64,000 nucleotides of DNA, from NCBI RefSeq assembly GCF_000720115.1, contig NZ_JOIR01000020.1:41440-105439 (forward strand). Reading direction: 5' to 3'. A program made the translations under genes and the position numbers. This document shows positions 38,201 to 46,858 of the stretch, one piece after another (the first letter of the stretch is position 1; each line of letters begins with the position of its first letter). The notes under the pieces are model-generated. The model was given only the letters and a program-made list of their open reading frames with translations. It was not told the origin of the DNA and ran no database searches. Source of the stretch: Streptomyces sp. NRRL F-2580. GTDB taxonomy: Bacteria; Actinomycetota; Actinomycetes; Streptomycetales; Streptomycetaceae.

Positions 38201-41200
38201 CTCCGCGGTCAGGGTGTGTCCGGGGCCCTGGTCGGTGCCCTCGCCGACGAGTGCGGCGACGGCCTCGGCGGTGCCGGCGATCGTGGTGCGTTGCGGGAAG
38301 AGGCCGCACACCTCGGGGGTGGCGACGATCAGCCGGACGTCGGCGTCCTCGACGGTCGTACGGATGCGGTCCTCGGGGTACCCGGGGTCGATGGGCACGT
38401 AGACGGCGCCGGCCTTGAGGGTGGCCAGGATCGAGAGGACCATTTCCAGGTCGCGGTCGAGGGCGAGGGCGACGAGGTCGCCGGGGCGGACGCCGCGCTC
38501 GGCGAAGTGGTGGGCGAGGGCGTTGGCCCGGCGGTCCAGTTCCCGGTACGTCAGGGTGCGGCCGTCGCAGGTGACGGCGGTGGCGTCGGGGTGCTTGCCG
38601 GCCATCGCCTCGAACCGGTCCACCAGGGTGCGGTGGCCTTCGAGTTCGGGCGTCGCCGGGCGGGCGGGCGCGGGCAGCAGCTCGGCCCGCTCGGCCTCGG
38701 ACAGCGGAACGGTGTCCGTCCAGGCGGTGTCGCCGCCGGCCGCGAGGGCCTGGAAGCAACCCAGGTAGTAGCCGAGGTAGCGGTCGATCTGCTCGGCGGC
38801 GAACTGCCCGGGGTCGTAGCCGATGCGGTACTCCCAGCCGCCTTCGTAGGCGTTGGCCCCGACGTAGACCACGAGCGGGGCATTGGTCTGCTCGAAGTAG
38901 TCCACCGAGACGACGGCCGGCTCCCGGTCCCGTGCGTCCGGCGCGTGCGCCGCGTCCCGCTGGTGCACGTGGAAGTTGGTGAAGTTGAAGAGCACGTCGA
39001 AGGCCGGGCCGCCGTGCAGCTTCTGGATGGCGGGCAGCGGGTACCAGCGGTACGGCTGGACGCGCTGTTCCAGCTCGAAGCAGCGCTCGGCCAGCCACCG
39101 CCAGCTCTGCTCGGGGTCCAGCCGCAGCCGGAAGGGCAGGGTGTTGAGGAACATGCCCAGGGCGTGCTCGGCGTCCTCCACCTCGGGGCGGCCGTTCGCG
39201 ACGAGGCCGGTGGTGACGTCGTACTGGTTGGCGATCAGGGACTGCACGCGCAGGTGGGCTGCGAGGAACACGCTCTTGAGCGGCACCGACCACTGGGTGG
39301 CGCGCTCGCGCAGCGCGGCGAGGAGAGCGTCGTCGAGCGGGCAGGCGCTGACGACGACTTCGGCGGCCGGCTGCTGTCCGCGGGCGCCCTCGCCCAGCCT
39401 CGGGACCTCCGTGAGCTGGCTGCCGGCCAGTTCCGTGGTCCAGAACTCCCGCTGTGCCGGGTCGCGTTCGGCGGCGTCCTCCAGTTCGGCGTAGCGGCTC
39501 TGCAGGGCGGGTACGGGGGCCGCGGCGGTGGTGCGTCCGGCCAGCCGGTCGCCGTAGCCGCGTACCCACTCCTCCACCAGGGAGGCGACGCTCCAGCCGT
39601 CGAGGATGGCGTGGTGGAAGCTCAGCCCGAGGACGACGCGGTCGGTGCCGGTCAGGAAGAACCGTGCGCGGTACGCGGGTCCAGGGCCGGCCGGGTCGAC
39701 GGGGCGGCCCTTCTCGGCCTCGGCCCAGGCGGCGACGGCGGCGAGCGGATCGGCCTCGGTGCGCAGGTCCACGACCTCGGCGGGCGGGTTCGGGGTGTCC
39801 TCGACCACCATGTGCGGCCGGTCGAGGGACTCCAGGTCGAAGTGGGCCCGGAGCACGGGGTGCCGCTGCGCCAAGTCGCTCCAGGCGGCGCGGAGTTCGG
39901 CCTCGTCGATGCGCGGCACGTCCACGTGGTAGCGGAAGATGTCGTGGTAGACGGGGACGTCCGGTTCGAGGCTGCTGTGGTAGATCATGCCCTGCTGGAG
40001 GGCGGAGGCCGGCCACGCGCGGACCTCTTCGGCATCGGCGGGTGCGGCGGTCGCGTCCGCGGCGGCGGGCTCGGCCGGGCGGACCACGGTGGCCAGGTCG
40101 GACAGCACCTGGTGGGCGAAGACCTCGCCGACCGACACCTCGTACCCGGCCTGGCGCAGTGCGGCCACCACCCGGATGGCGAGGATGGAGTCACCGCCCA
40201 GGGCGAAGAAGCTGTCGCCGGCGCCGACCCGGCTCACCCCGAGGGCGTCGCTCCAGATCGCGGCGAGCAGCCGTTCGACCTCGGTGGCCGGCTCGGTGAA
40301 CTCCCGGGCGGGGTCGTCCTGCTGCCGGGGCCTGGGCAGGGCGGAGACGTCGCGCTTGCCGTTGTGGTTGGTCGGGATGGCGGGGACGGTGACGAAGAAC
40401 TGCGGCACCATGTAGGAGGGCAGTTCGGCGGCGAGCGCGGCCCGCAGGGCGGCTTCGTCGAAGTCCGGGCCCGCGACGAGGTAGGCGCACAGGGCCTTCT
40501 CGCCGCGGTCGCCCTCGATGGCCGTCACGGCGCACTCGGTGACGCCGGGCGCGCCGCTCACCAGGTGTTCGATCTCGCCGAGTTCGATCCGGTAGCCGCG
40601 GATCTTCACCTGGGTGTCGAGCCGGCCGAGGTACTCCAGGATGCCGCCGGGCAGCCAGCGCGCCAGGTCACCGGTGCGGTAGATGCGGCCGAAGCCTTCG
40701 GGGCCGGTCACGAACCGGTCCGCCGTGAGTTCGGGGGCGTGCAGGTAGCCGCGGGCCAGGCCGACGCCGGAGATGCACAGTTCGCCGGGGACGCCCAGGG
40801 GTGCGATGCGCCCGTCCCGGGTGCGGACGATCAGCCGGATGTTGTCGATGGGGCGGCCGATGGGCACCGAGCGGGTGGAGTCGAGGCTGTCGCAGTTGAA
40901 CCAGCTGACGTCGACGGCCGCCTCGGTGGGCCCGTAGAGGTTGGCCAGCAGGGTCTGCGGGAGGGCGGTGTGGAACAGCTCCACATGGACGGCGGCGAGC
41001 GCCTCGCCGCTGGCGAACACCCGGCGCAGCGTGCCGAGGCTGCCGGAGGTGCCCGACGCCTGGGTGTAGGTGAGGAAGGCGTGCAGCATGCTGGGGACGA
41101 AGTGCATCGTGGTGGCCCGGCTCTCGGCGATCCGCTCCGCGATGCGCGCCGGGTCCCGCTCCGCGCCGTTGGGCAGGGTGGCGACGGCCGCGCCCGCCAG

Positions 41201-42583
41201 GGACCACCAGAAGATCTCCCACACTGACACGTCGAAGGTGAACGGCGTCTTGTGCAGGATGATGTCGTCCGGCCCGAGGGGGTAGCCGCGCTGCATCCAC
41301 CACAGCCGGTTGACGATGGCGCGGTGTTCGACGACGACGCCCTTGGGCTTGCCTGTCGAACCCGAGGTGTAGATCACGTAGCAGGCGTCGCCGGGGCCGG
41401 TGACGGGGTCGAGGTCGGTGTCGTCCGCGGCCAGGTTCGCCGGGTCCGTGACGTCGAGGACGGGCCGGTCGCCGAGGACGCCCGCGGTGTCGGTGGTGGC
41501 CAGCACCAGGCCGGTCCCGCTGTGGTCCAGCAGGTACTGGATGCGGTTGTCCGGCAGGGTGGGGTCGATCGGCAGGTAGGCGCCGCCCGCCTTGAGCACG
41601 GCGTAGATGGCGGTGAGCATGGCCGCGGAGCGGGGCACGCAGACCCCGACGATGCTGCCGGCGCCGACTCCGCGCTCGCGCAGCGTCCGGGCCAGCCGGT
41701 TGGCGTCGGCGTTGAGCCGGGCGTACGTGGTGCCCGGGCCGTCGGCGACGGCGATGCGCTCGCCGTGCTCGCGGGCGCCCTCCTCCAGGAAGGAGTGCAG
41801 CAGCCGGTCCTCGGGGAAGGGCGCGTCGGTGTCGTTGAATCCGGCGATGAGGGCGAGGTCGGCGGCGGAGGGCGCGCGCAGTTCGTCGGTGGTCGTCGCG
41901 GGGGCCGTGGTGAGGGTGTGCAGCAGGGTGCGGTACGTGTCCAGCAGCCGGCCGGCGGTCTCGTCGGTGAAGAGGGTGGGGTCGTAGCGCAGGCCGACGC
42001 GGGCCCCGTCCGTACCGGTGGTGAGCGTGAACAGCAGGGGGGTGCCGGCCCGTTCGGCGTCCTCGGGGCCGAGGTCCCCGTCCACGGCGACCATGAAGTC
42101 CGTGGGAAGGCTGTCTCCGCGCTCCAGGATGTGCGCGACGGGCACGTCGAGGTTCCCGGCGGCCTCCAGGTAGGCCGCGCGGACGGCACGGAGCACGTCC
42201 TTGGCCTCGGCGCCGGCCGGGAGGCGGACGTCCAGCGGGAGGGCGCGGTTGCGTACGGCGCCCGGGGCCGCGGCCGGGCCGGGCGGCGCGGGCACGAAGA
42301 CGACCACGTCGTCCCGGTCGGTGGTACGGGCCACCAGGAGGGACAGGGCCGTGGCGGCGACGGTGCACAGCAGGACGGCGTCGCCGGAGGTGATGCGGTC
42401 CACGGCGCTGACGGTGGCGGCGTCGAGGGTGACAGCGGCCGTCCGGGGCTCGCCCGCGCCGGGGCGCAGGTGGTCACGGATGACCTGGACCGGCTCCGTC
42501 CAGTTCTGTCTGCGGGTCTCCCAGTACTCCTGCTGCGCGGGGTGGGCGAGGAGTGCTTGCTGGGCCTGAAGTGCGCTGGTCAT
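35216..42583 (-). CDS. Nonribosomal peptide synthetase B: (half C)-A-T-C-A-T-C-T
   Basis: A 2455-aa synthetase. Approximate domains: 1-235 C-terminal lobe of a condensation domain without the His motif; 240-745 A; 770-845 T (GGDSILAIRVV); 850-1290 C with SFHHAILDGW near 990; 1305-1810 A; 1830-1900 T (GGDSLQGIRL); 1925-2330 C with SFHHAVIDGW near 2075; 2380-2455 T with the LDSL phosphopantetheine serine. Hand-read ten-residue codes are DVWHFSLVDK for the first A (serine-like) and DFWNVGMVHK for the second (threonine-like). There is no thioesterase, reductase or epimerase. The ATG has aagga 7 nt upstream, 11 bp after synthetase A. Substrate calls rest on manual alignment to the PheA positions and need software confirmation. 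Confidence 0.93.
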   Translation of the reverse strand: MTSALQAQQALLAHPAQQEYWETRRQNWTEPVQVIRDHLRPGAGEPRTAAVTLDAATVSAVDRITSGDAVLLCTVAATALSLLVARTTDRDDVVVFVPAPPGPAAAPGAVRNRALPLDVRLPAGAEAKDVLRAVRAAYLEAAGNLDVPVAHILERGDSLPTDFMVAVDGDLGPEDAERAGTPLLFTLTTGTDGARVGLRYDPTLFTDETAGRLLDTYRTLLHTLTTAPATTTDELRAPSAADLALIAGFNDTDAPFPEDRLLHSFLEEGAREHGERIAVADGPGTTYARLNADANRLARTLRERGVGAGSIVGVCVPRSAAMLTAIYAVLKAGGAYLPIDPTLPDNRIQYLLDHSGTGLVLATTDTAGVLGDRPVLDVTDPANLAADDTDLDPVTGPGDACYVIYTSGSTGKPKGVVVEHRAIVNRLWWMQRGYPLGPDDIILHKTPFTFDVSVWEIFWWSLAGAAVATLPNGAERDPARIAERIAESRATTMHFVPSMLHAFLTYTQASGTSGSLGTLRRVFASGEALAAVHVELFHTALPQTLLANLYGPTEAAVDVSWFNCDSLDSTRSVPIGRPIDNIRLIVRTRDGRIAPLGVPGELCISGVGLARGYLHAPELTADRFVTGPEGFGRIYRTGDLARWLPGGILEYLGRLDTQVKIRGYRIELGEIEHLVSGAPGVTECAVTAIEGDRGEKALCAYLVAGPDFDEAALRAALAAELPSYMVPQFFVTVPAIPTNHNGKRDVSALPRPRQQDDPAREFTEPATEVERLLAAIWSDALGVSRVGAGDSFFALGGDSILAIRVVAALRQAGYEVSVGEVFAHQVLSDLATVVRPAEPAAADATAAPADAEEVRAWPASALQQGMIYHSSLEPDVPVYHDIFRYHVDVPRIDEAELRAAWSDLAQRHPVLRAHFDLESLDRPHMVVEDTPNPPAEVVDLRTEADPLAAVAAWAEAEKGRPVDPAGPGPAYRARFFLTGTDRVVLGLSFHHAILDGWSVASLVEEWVRGYGDRLAGRTTAAAPVPALQSRYAELEDAAERDPAQREFWTTELAGSQLTEVPRLGEGARGQQPAAEVVVSACPLDDALLAALRERATQWSVPLKSVFLAAHLRVQSLIANQYDVTTGLVANGRPEVEDAEHALGMFLNTLPFRLRLDPEQSWRWLAERCFELEQRVQPYRWYPLPAIQKLHGGPAFDVLFNFTNFHVHQRDAAHAPDARDREPAVVSVDYFEQTNAPLVVYVGANAYEGGWEYRIGYDPGQFAAEQIDRYLGYYLGCFQALAAGGDTAWTDTVPLSEAERAELLPAPARPATPELEGHRTLVDRFEAMAGKHPDATAVTCDGRTLTYRELDRRANALAHHFAERGVRPGDLVALALDRDLEMVLSILATLKAGAVYVPIDPGYPEDRIRTTVEDADVRLIVATPEVCGLFPQRTTIAGTAEAVAALVGEGTDQGPGHTLTAESPAYVIYTSGSTGRPKGVLVTHGNVLRLFGATEHWYGFGEDDTWSLFHSFAFDFSVWELWGALLYGGRLVVVPYWVSRSVEDFADLLVTEGVTVLNQTPSAFAQVKHAIMARAGREDIRLRHVVFGGEALDFASLTDWFDHFGDSRPQLVNMYGITETTVHVTYRPVTAADTTAPGSMIGEPIPDLGMYLLDAAGRPVPVGTTGELVVTGAGVALGYLGRPEENAKRFAELDLGHGPVRAYRSGDLARRMPGGEVEYLGRGDAQVKIQGYRIETGDIEAALTSHPGVGSSLVLAFTRRTGGKALAGYYVPASGAAVDPAELRAHLADRLPGYMVPSFLIEVDQWPLTINGKTDRRALPDPEEHLAAAAHAYAAPRDDAEARLAAVWQEVLGVPRVGVDDTYHGLGGDSLQGIRLVGALRRAGFEVALNDLFRVQTIRALSDQGLIGRAAAPSTDTAPSRPFDLLPEEDRDTVPAGVTDAYPATRLQLGMIYHTETDPAQAVFHDLIRYRIDLPFDQAVLQDLLAAMVDEHEILKTSFALTGYSVPLQLVHARGQVNLTVHDLAHLGTSARDAAVDAWFEAEKSTGFVWSAPTQMRFFVHRASADSFHLSVSFHHAVIDGWSFSGLMARLLEDYRRVLAGQPRTAPAPAPLAYRDYVALELAAQHDGAARAYWTGLLEGAAYTKLPRLPEPGARWAEAELLLDESRYAQLSELAARHQVSVKDVCLAAHFRALSLITGTDDVTTGVFGHGRPEHMDAERMVGLFLNIVPLRARTAGSWPELLADVNRIGHEHLPHRRYAYASIQQAMGGRRLVETAFNFVNFSAYADQLGADGGAVIGDLKWFEHSDFALLVTFNADLFTRRMRVNFNAAASVLGRAAVRDVAEVYEAVLAELLGDEAARSRTTAPLARLPRPAHEAPDGYDRGNAALPDRVEGVERIDPAALDALVTRICGEPDAAGELDSLTALRLATAVRDTFGVSVPLRLLLDGGVAVLGR

Positions 42584-42594
42584 TCGAGGTCCTT

Positions 42595-45500
42595 CTAGAA
42601 GGTGAAGTCGGCGTGGGCGGAGGTATCCGTCGTGGGTGGCTCCACCCGGCCGGACAGCGGGGCGTGCGGCGAGCGGTCGAGATCGTCGATGAGCCCGGCC
42701 ACACTGTCGAGCAGGTACTGCGCGGATGACGCGGCGAACAGGGCGGTGCTGTACTCGAGTTCGAGCACGATGCCCTCGGGCCGCTGGAACGCCTGGAGGT
42801 TCAGGTCGAACCGGCACGTGCCGGTGTGCAGCAGGTGCACGTCGGCCCGTACGCCCTCCCGGGCGACGGTGTGGAAGTCGATGTTCTGCAGGGCGAAGAA
42901 GGCGTCGACCAGCGGCAGCCGGGAAGTGTCCCGTTCCGGCCGGAGCCCGGCGACGACCTGGTCGAAGGGGAACGACTGGTGCTCCAGGGCCTCCTGATGG
43001 CGGTCGTGCGCGACGGTCAGCAGGTCGGCGAGGGTGGCCGTTTCGGGCACGGTCAGCCGCAGGACCGCGGTGTTGACGAACATGCCGACGACCGTCTCGA
43101 CCTCGGGCCGGACCCGGCCGCTCATGGGGCTGCCGCACACCACGTCGCGCTGCCCGGACAGCCGCATCAGCGCGGCGGTGTAGGCGGTCAGCAGCACCGC
43201 GTACGGGGTGGTGGAGGAGCCGGCGGCGATCCGGGCGACCGCCTCGGCCCGCTCCGGGGTCAGGGACAGCCGCTCCACGGCACCGGCCTCCGCGCGCACG
43301 GGCGGGCGGGGGTGGTCGGTGGGCAGTTCCAGCCGGGGCGGGTCGGCGAGCACGCCGAGCCAGTAGCGCTCGTCCGCCGCCTGCGAGCCGTCGGCCAGCC
43401 CGTCGGCGAACCACCGGGAGGCCTCCGCGTAGCCCCACTTGGGCTCGGCCAGCGGTCCGCCCGAGAGCAGCTCCGTGAGCTCCTCGGCGAGGATGCGCAG
43501 GGAGACCCCGTCGAAGACGATGTGGTGGACGTCGAGGTAGAGCCGGTGCCGGGTGTCGTCGAGCCGCACCAGCAGGGCCCGCAGCAGGGGCGCCGTGCCC
43601 AGGTCGAAGGGGCGTACGAAGTCGGCCAGGACCCGGGCGTCGTCCGGATGGGCGGCGAGGTCGGACTCCGTGAGGTGGACCGGCCCGGCCGGCCGGACCT
43701 CCTGGCGGACCCCGTCCGGGGTGGTGCGGAACCGGGTGCGCAGGGCGTCGTGCCGGCGTACCAGCTCGGTGAGCGCGGACCGGACCTCCGCGGGGGTGAG
43801 CCGGCCGTCCAGGTCCACCCGCAGCGGGACGTTGTAGGCGACCGAGGCCGGGGCGACCTGGGCGTGGGTGTGCATGCCGTGCTGCTGCGGGTGCAGCACG
43901 GTGGGCGTTCCCTCGGGTATGTGGGCGGGCGGCCAGGCCGGCCCGGGCGCGGCGGCGGGTGCGGCGGCGTACCGGCCGACGGCCTCCGTCATCGCCGCGA
44001 GCGTGCGGTGTTCGAACACCTCGCGGAAGGGGAGCCGGATGCCGTCCCGGGCGGCGAGCCGGCCGATGAGCGCACCGACGGAGAGGGAGTTGCCGCCGAG
44101 GGCGAAGAAGTCGTCCTGCGGGGTGAGGACCCGTCCGTTCAGGCGCAGCACGGTGTCCCACAGCACGGCGAGGGGGCGCATGCCCGAGGGCAGGGCCGCG
44201 AGGGCCGCGCCGTCGGGGGCGGTGGCGGGGCCGGCCGGCGTGGGCGACGGGAGCGCGGCCTTGTCCACCTTTCCGTTGGCGTTGAGCGGCAGCCGGTCCA
44301 TGACCACGAGGTGGTCGGGCCGCAGGTACTCGGGCAGGCGGGCGGCGAGTTCCTCGCCCACGCCGGCCGCGGTGGCTCCGTCCGCGAGGACGACATGTCC
44401 CAGGAGGTGCTTGCCGCCCTCGTCGCAGGCCACGGTCACGCAGGCGTCCCGGACGCCGGGGCAGCCCAGCAGGGCCGCCTCGACCTCCTTGACCTCGACG
44501 CGGTGGCCGCGGATCTTGACCTGGTCGTCGACGCGGCCGTGGAAGTGCAGCAGTCCCTGCGCGTCGGTGCTGACGCGGTCGCCGGTGCGGTAGTACCGCT
44601 CGCCGCCGATGGTGACGAACCGCTGTGCCGTGAGTTCCGGGCTGCCCAGGTAGCCGCGGGCCAGCCCGGACCCGCCGGTGTAGAGCTCGCCCTGCGCACC
44701 CGGCGGCACGGGGGCGCCGGCCGCGTCGAGGACGAGCACGGTGGTGCCGGCGACGGGACGGCCGATCGGGAAGGCACCGGGCTCGTCGGTCCCGATCTCA
44801 TGGGTGGTGGTGAAGGTGGTGTTCTCGGTGGGGCCGTAGCCGTTGATGATCCGCAGGCCCGGATGCACGGCCTGCAGGGCGCGCACGTGCCGTACCGAGA
44901 GCACGTCGCCGCCGACGAGGACGGCGCCCAGGCCGGCGAAGACCTCGGGATCGGTGTCCACCGTCTGGTTGAAGAGCGGCGCGGTCATCCACATCACGGA
45001 GACCGCGTGCTCGCGCAGGGTCTCCTTCAGGGCGGAGGCGACGAGCAGCGTCTCGGTGTCCGCCACGCACAGCGTCGCCCCGTTGAGGAGGCAGCCCCAG
45101 ATCTCGAAGGTCGCGGCGTCGAACTCCAGGGCCCCGGTCAGCAGCAGCCGGTCCTGCGGGGTGAAACGGTAGAAGTCGCTGTCCCTGACCAGGCGGACGA
45201 TGCCGGACTGTTCCACCAGCACGCCCTTGGGGCGGCCGGTGGATCCGGACGTGAACATCACGTACGCCAGCGGGGATCGGTCCTGCGGCCTCGGCGCGGC
45301 GGCGGCCGGCGCGGTACGGCCGGCCAGGCGGCCCTCGGCGACCAGCTCCTCCGGCGTGACGGTCCGCATCCCCTCCGGGACCGCCGGGGCCAGCGTGTCC
45401 TCCAGGCCGGGCGCGCACACCAGCAGGTCGGCCCCGCAGTCCTCCAGCATCATGCGCAGGCGCTCGCCGGGGAACCCGGGGTTGACGGGCAGGTAGGCGC

Positions 45501-45759
45501 CCCCCGCGAGGACGATGGCCAGCGTGCACACCACGGCCTCCGCCGACCGCGGGAAGGCCATGGCGACCAGGGTCTCGCGGACCACACCGCGGGCGGCGAG
45601 TCCGCCCGCCAACAGGCCCGCGCGCTCGTGCAGTTCGGCGTAGGTCAGCCGGGTGTCGCCGTCGATCACGGCAAGGGCGTCGGGGCTGCGGCGGACCTGC
45701 TCGGTGAACAGGTCTTCGAGCAGCCGGTGGCGGAGGTGCGGCAGGACCGCCGTATCCAT
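42595..45759 (-). CDS. Nonribosomal peptide synthetase A: A-T-C, valine-like
   Basis: A 1054-aa synthetase beginning MDTAVLPHLRHRLLEDLFTEQ. The adenylation domain (1-500) has FTSGSTGRPKGV, FDAATFEIWG and YRTGDRVSTDAQGLLHFHGRVDDQVKIRGHRVE. The T domain has FALGGNSLSVGAL near 556. The C domain (about 620-1040) has HHIVFDG near 745. The ten-residue code reads DAFWLGGTFK, a valine-type code. The initiation module therefore probably loads Val and its C domain joins Val to the residue on the first T of synthetase B. The ATG at 45759 has ggaaagg about 9 nt upstream. Upstream in-frame text lacks domain content and was excluded. Confidence 0.93.
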   Translation of the reverse strand: MDTAVLPHLRHRLLEDLFTEQVRRSPDALAVIDGDTRLTYAELHERAGLLAGGLAARGVVRETLVAMAFPRSAEAVVCTLAIVLAGGAYLPVNPGFPGERLRMMLEDCGADLLVCAPGLEDTLAPAVPEGMRTVTPEELVAEGRLAGRTAPAAAAPRPQDRSPLAYVMFTSGSTGRPKGVLVEQSGIVRLVRDSDFYRFTPQDRLLLTGALEFDAATFEIWGCLLNGATLCVADTETLLVASALKETLREHAVSVMWMTAPLFNQTVDTDPEVFAGLGAVLVGGDVLSVRHVRALQAVHPGLRIINGYGPTENTTFTTTHEIGTDEPGAFPIGRPVAGTTVLVLDAAGAPVPPGAQGELYTGGSGLARGYLGSPELTAQRFVTIGGERYYRTGDRVSTDAQGLLHFHGRVDDQVKIRGHRVEVKEVEAALLGCPGVRDACVTVACDEGGKHLLGHVVLADGATAAGVGEELAARLPEYLRPDHLVVMDRLPLNANGKVDKAALPSPTPAGPATAPDGAALAALPSGMRPLAVLWDTVLRLNGRVLTPQDDFFALGGNSLSVGALIGRLAARDGIRLPFREVFEHRTLAAMTEAVGRYAAAPAAAPGPAWPPAHIPEGTPTVLHPQQHGMHTHAQVAPASVAYNVPLRVDLDGRLTPAEVRSALTELVRRHDALRTRFRTTPDGVRQEVRPAGPVHLTESDLAAHPDDARVLADFVRPFDLGTAPLLRALLVRLDDTRHRLYLDVHHIVFDGVSLRILAEELTELLSGGPLAEPKWGYAEASRWFADGLADGSQAADERYWLGVLADPPRLELPTDHPRPPVRAEAGAVERLSLTPERAEAVARIAAGSSTTPYAVLLTAYTAALMRLSGQRDVVCGSPMSGRVRPEVETVVGMFVNTAVLRLTVPETATLADLLTVAHDRHQEALEHQSFPFDQVVAGLRPERDTSRLPLVDAFFALQNIDFHTVAREGVRADVHLLHTGTCRFDLNLQAFQRPEGIVLELEYSTALFAASSAQYLLDSVAGLIDDLDRSPHAPLSGRVEPPTTDTSAHADFTF

Positions 45760-45929
45760 GAGAGTGGACCTTTCCGGTGGAAGCCGCGGGCCGGCACGGC
45801 CTCGACTCGGGCGGCAGTGGCCTGAATCAGGGCGTGGCTCAGCGGCGGGCGTTGCGTACGTACATCTCCGTCGCGGCCGGTGCGCGAGGAGGCGCCGGGC
45901 CGGGCGGGCAGCGGACATGCCGATCCGAG

Positions 45930-45949
45930 GGCACGGGGGATCCCGTACC
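45930..45949. promoter_or_regulatory. Hairpin in the leader between the small ORF and NRPS A
   Basis: ggcacggg and cccgtacc (one g-t wobble) pair around a 4-nt loop, about 170 bp ahead of the synthetase A start. It could be an attenuator or ordinary leader structure. Confidence 0.4.
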
Positions 45950-46000
45950 TGTCGAGCGATCGGAAGACTTAGCCAGGGAAGCAGACGGTTCGGCCTGCGA

Positions 46001-46087
46001 TCACACCTGGAACTCCGGCGAGACACAACAGAAATGAATGCCGGGTGAATACGTCATGCCATCTTGTCGGAAGGCGTGCGGCGCCAT
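46001..46087 (-). CDS. Possible 28-aa leader ORF upstream of the NRPS operon
   Basis: An ATG with aggggg 8 nt upstream opens a 28-codon frame: MAPHAFRQDGMTY, then PGIHFCCVSPEF near the end. Just upstream the rc sequence ttgatc...tatgtg resembles a sigma-70-type -35/-10 pair, which would put this ORF at the start of the NRPS transcript. The gap to synthetase A is 241 bp and contains a hairpin (45930-45949). It could be a leader peptide, a real small protein, or chance. No homologue is recognised. Confidence 0.4.
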   Translation of the reverse strand: MAPHAFRQDGMTYSPGIHFCCVSPEFQV

Positions 46088-46686
46088 TTTCGGTTCCCCC
46101 TGCGTCACATAAGTCGTGATCAACTTAACAGTCGCACAGCAGAAATCGACGGCTGCCGGCCAGAGTCGGCGTGATCCGTACGGTCCCGGCCGGACGGCAT
46201 CCGAAGGCCCCTCGCCGACCCTCCGGACCCCTCCCCCGAGCCGCCCGCGCAAGGGCGGTCGCGCCCCTCTCCATGGCCCGCGCGGGGCGGACCACTGCTG
46301 CCGGATGCAGAGTTGACCCTTGTCGAAGTGCCTGCCGATTGGCCGGAGGCAGCGCCGCGACGCACACCTCGACCACGGGCGGAACCGCTTCCCACACCCC
46401 TTCCCACCTGCCCGGAAGGACGGCGAGGGTCCCGATTTGCCCAGCTGCTGCCGACGCCGGAGCCGGGCTCGCCGCGACGGCAGAGTGGCCGAAAAGCAAC
46501 CCCTGTGCCGCTGCGTCGCGGCTACGGCCGCGGGCCGATGCGGGTGGGGTCGGCGGGTGCGCGGCTTGCGGGCATGAGGACATTCGAGGGTTTCAGCGAG
46601 TCTGGCGAGCTCGGCCCGCGCTTCAGCCCGGAAGTGATCCGCATCCACCCGACCGCGTCCACGCGTGGGGCCTCTGACCCCGAAAT
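46088..46686. other. Gene-poor stretch upstream of the NRPS operon
   Basis: About 600 bp (770 bp counting the repeats that follow) without a convincing gene. The base composition is less regular than coding sequence, and open frames in it lack codon-position bias and recognisable families. The promoter for the NRPS operon probably lies in its left end, around 46090-46140 on the minus strand. The gtccacgcgtgggg segment near 46660 is a short palindrome of unknown role. Confidence 0.4.
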
Positions 46687-46815
46687 CCAGCCCCGCCGGC
46701 GTTTGAGGCGATCGTTCAGCCCGTCCGGCGTTTGCGGACCGGGGGCCGGGGCGGAGCCCCGCGTCCTTCAGCCCCGCCGACGTTTGAGGCGCGGGGTACG
46801 GGGCGGAGCCGCGGG
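46687..46815. repeat. Three copies of the dispersed Streptomyces GC-rich repeat
   Basis: Copies begin near 46687 (truncated, agccccgccggcgtttgagg), 46715 (tcagcccgtccggcgtttgc ... ggggcggagcccc) and 46767 (tcagccccgccgacgtttga ... ggggcggagcc). They are tandem-like with the same polarity and sit just past the 3' end of rsgA. Confidence 0.85.
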
Positions 46816-46817
46816 GG

Positions 46818-46849
46818 CCCCGCGGAACCCCCGGTGGGGCTCCGCGGGG
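46818..46849. terminator. Hairpin terminator of rsgA
   Basis: ccccgcgga and tccgcgggg (9-bp perfect stem) with a further cccc/gggg pairing in the loop, 9 bp past the rsgA stop on the minus strand. Confidence 0.75.
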
Positions 46850-46858
46850 CGGGGCGGG

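Noticed and set aside
35159..41227. A 2022-codon open frame antisense to the NRPS genes
   Set aside because: Mirror of the NRPS coding strand; composition is the usual Val/Gly/Asp-rich antisense artefact and no family motif appears.
42584..44161. Extension of synthetase B upstream of its ATG
   Set aside because: The extra text overlaps synthetase A in another frame and has no NRPS motifs; an ATG with a good ribosome-binding site is available at 42583.
46104..46648. Minus-strand frame beginning MDADHFRAEARAELARL
   Set aside because: The first 20 residues look protein-like, but the rest is Arg/Pro/Gly junk with no family, and the composition is not coding; kept only as a gene-poor stretch.
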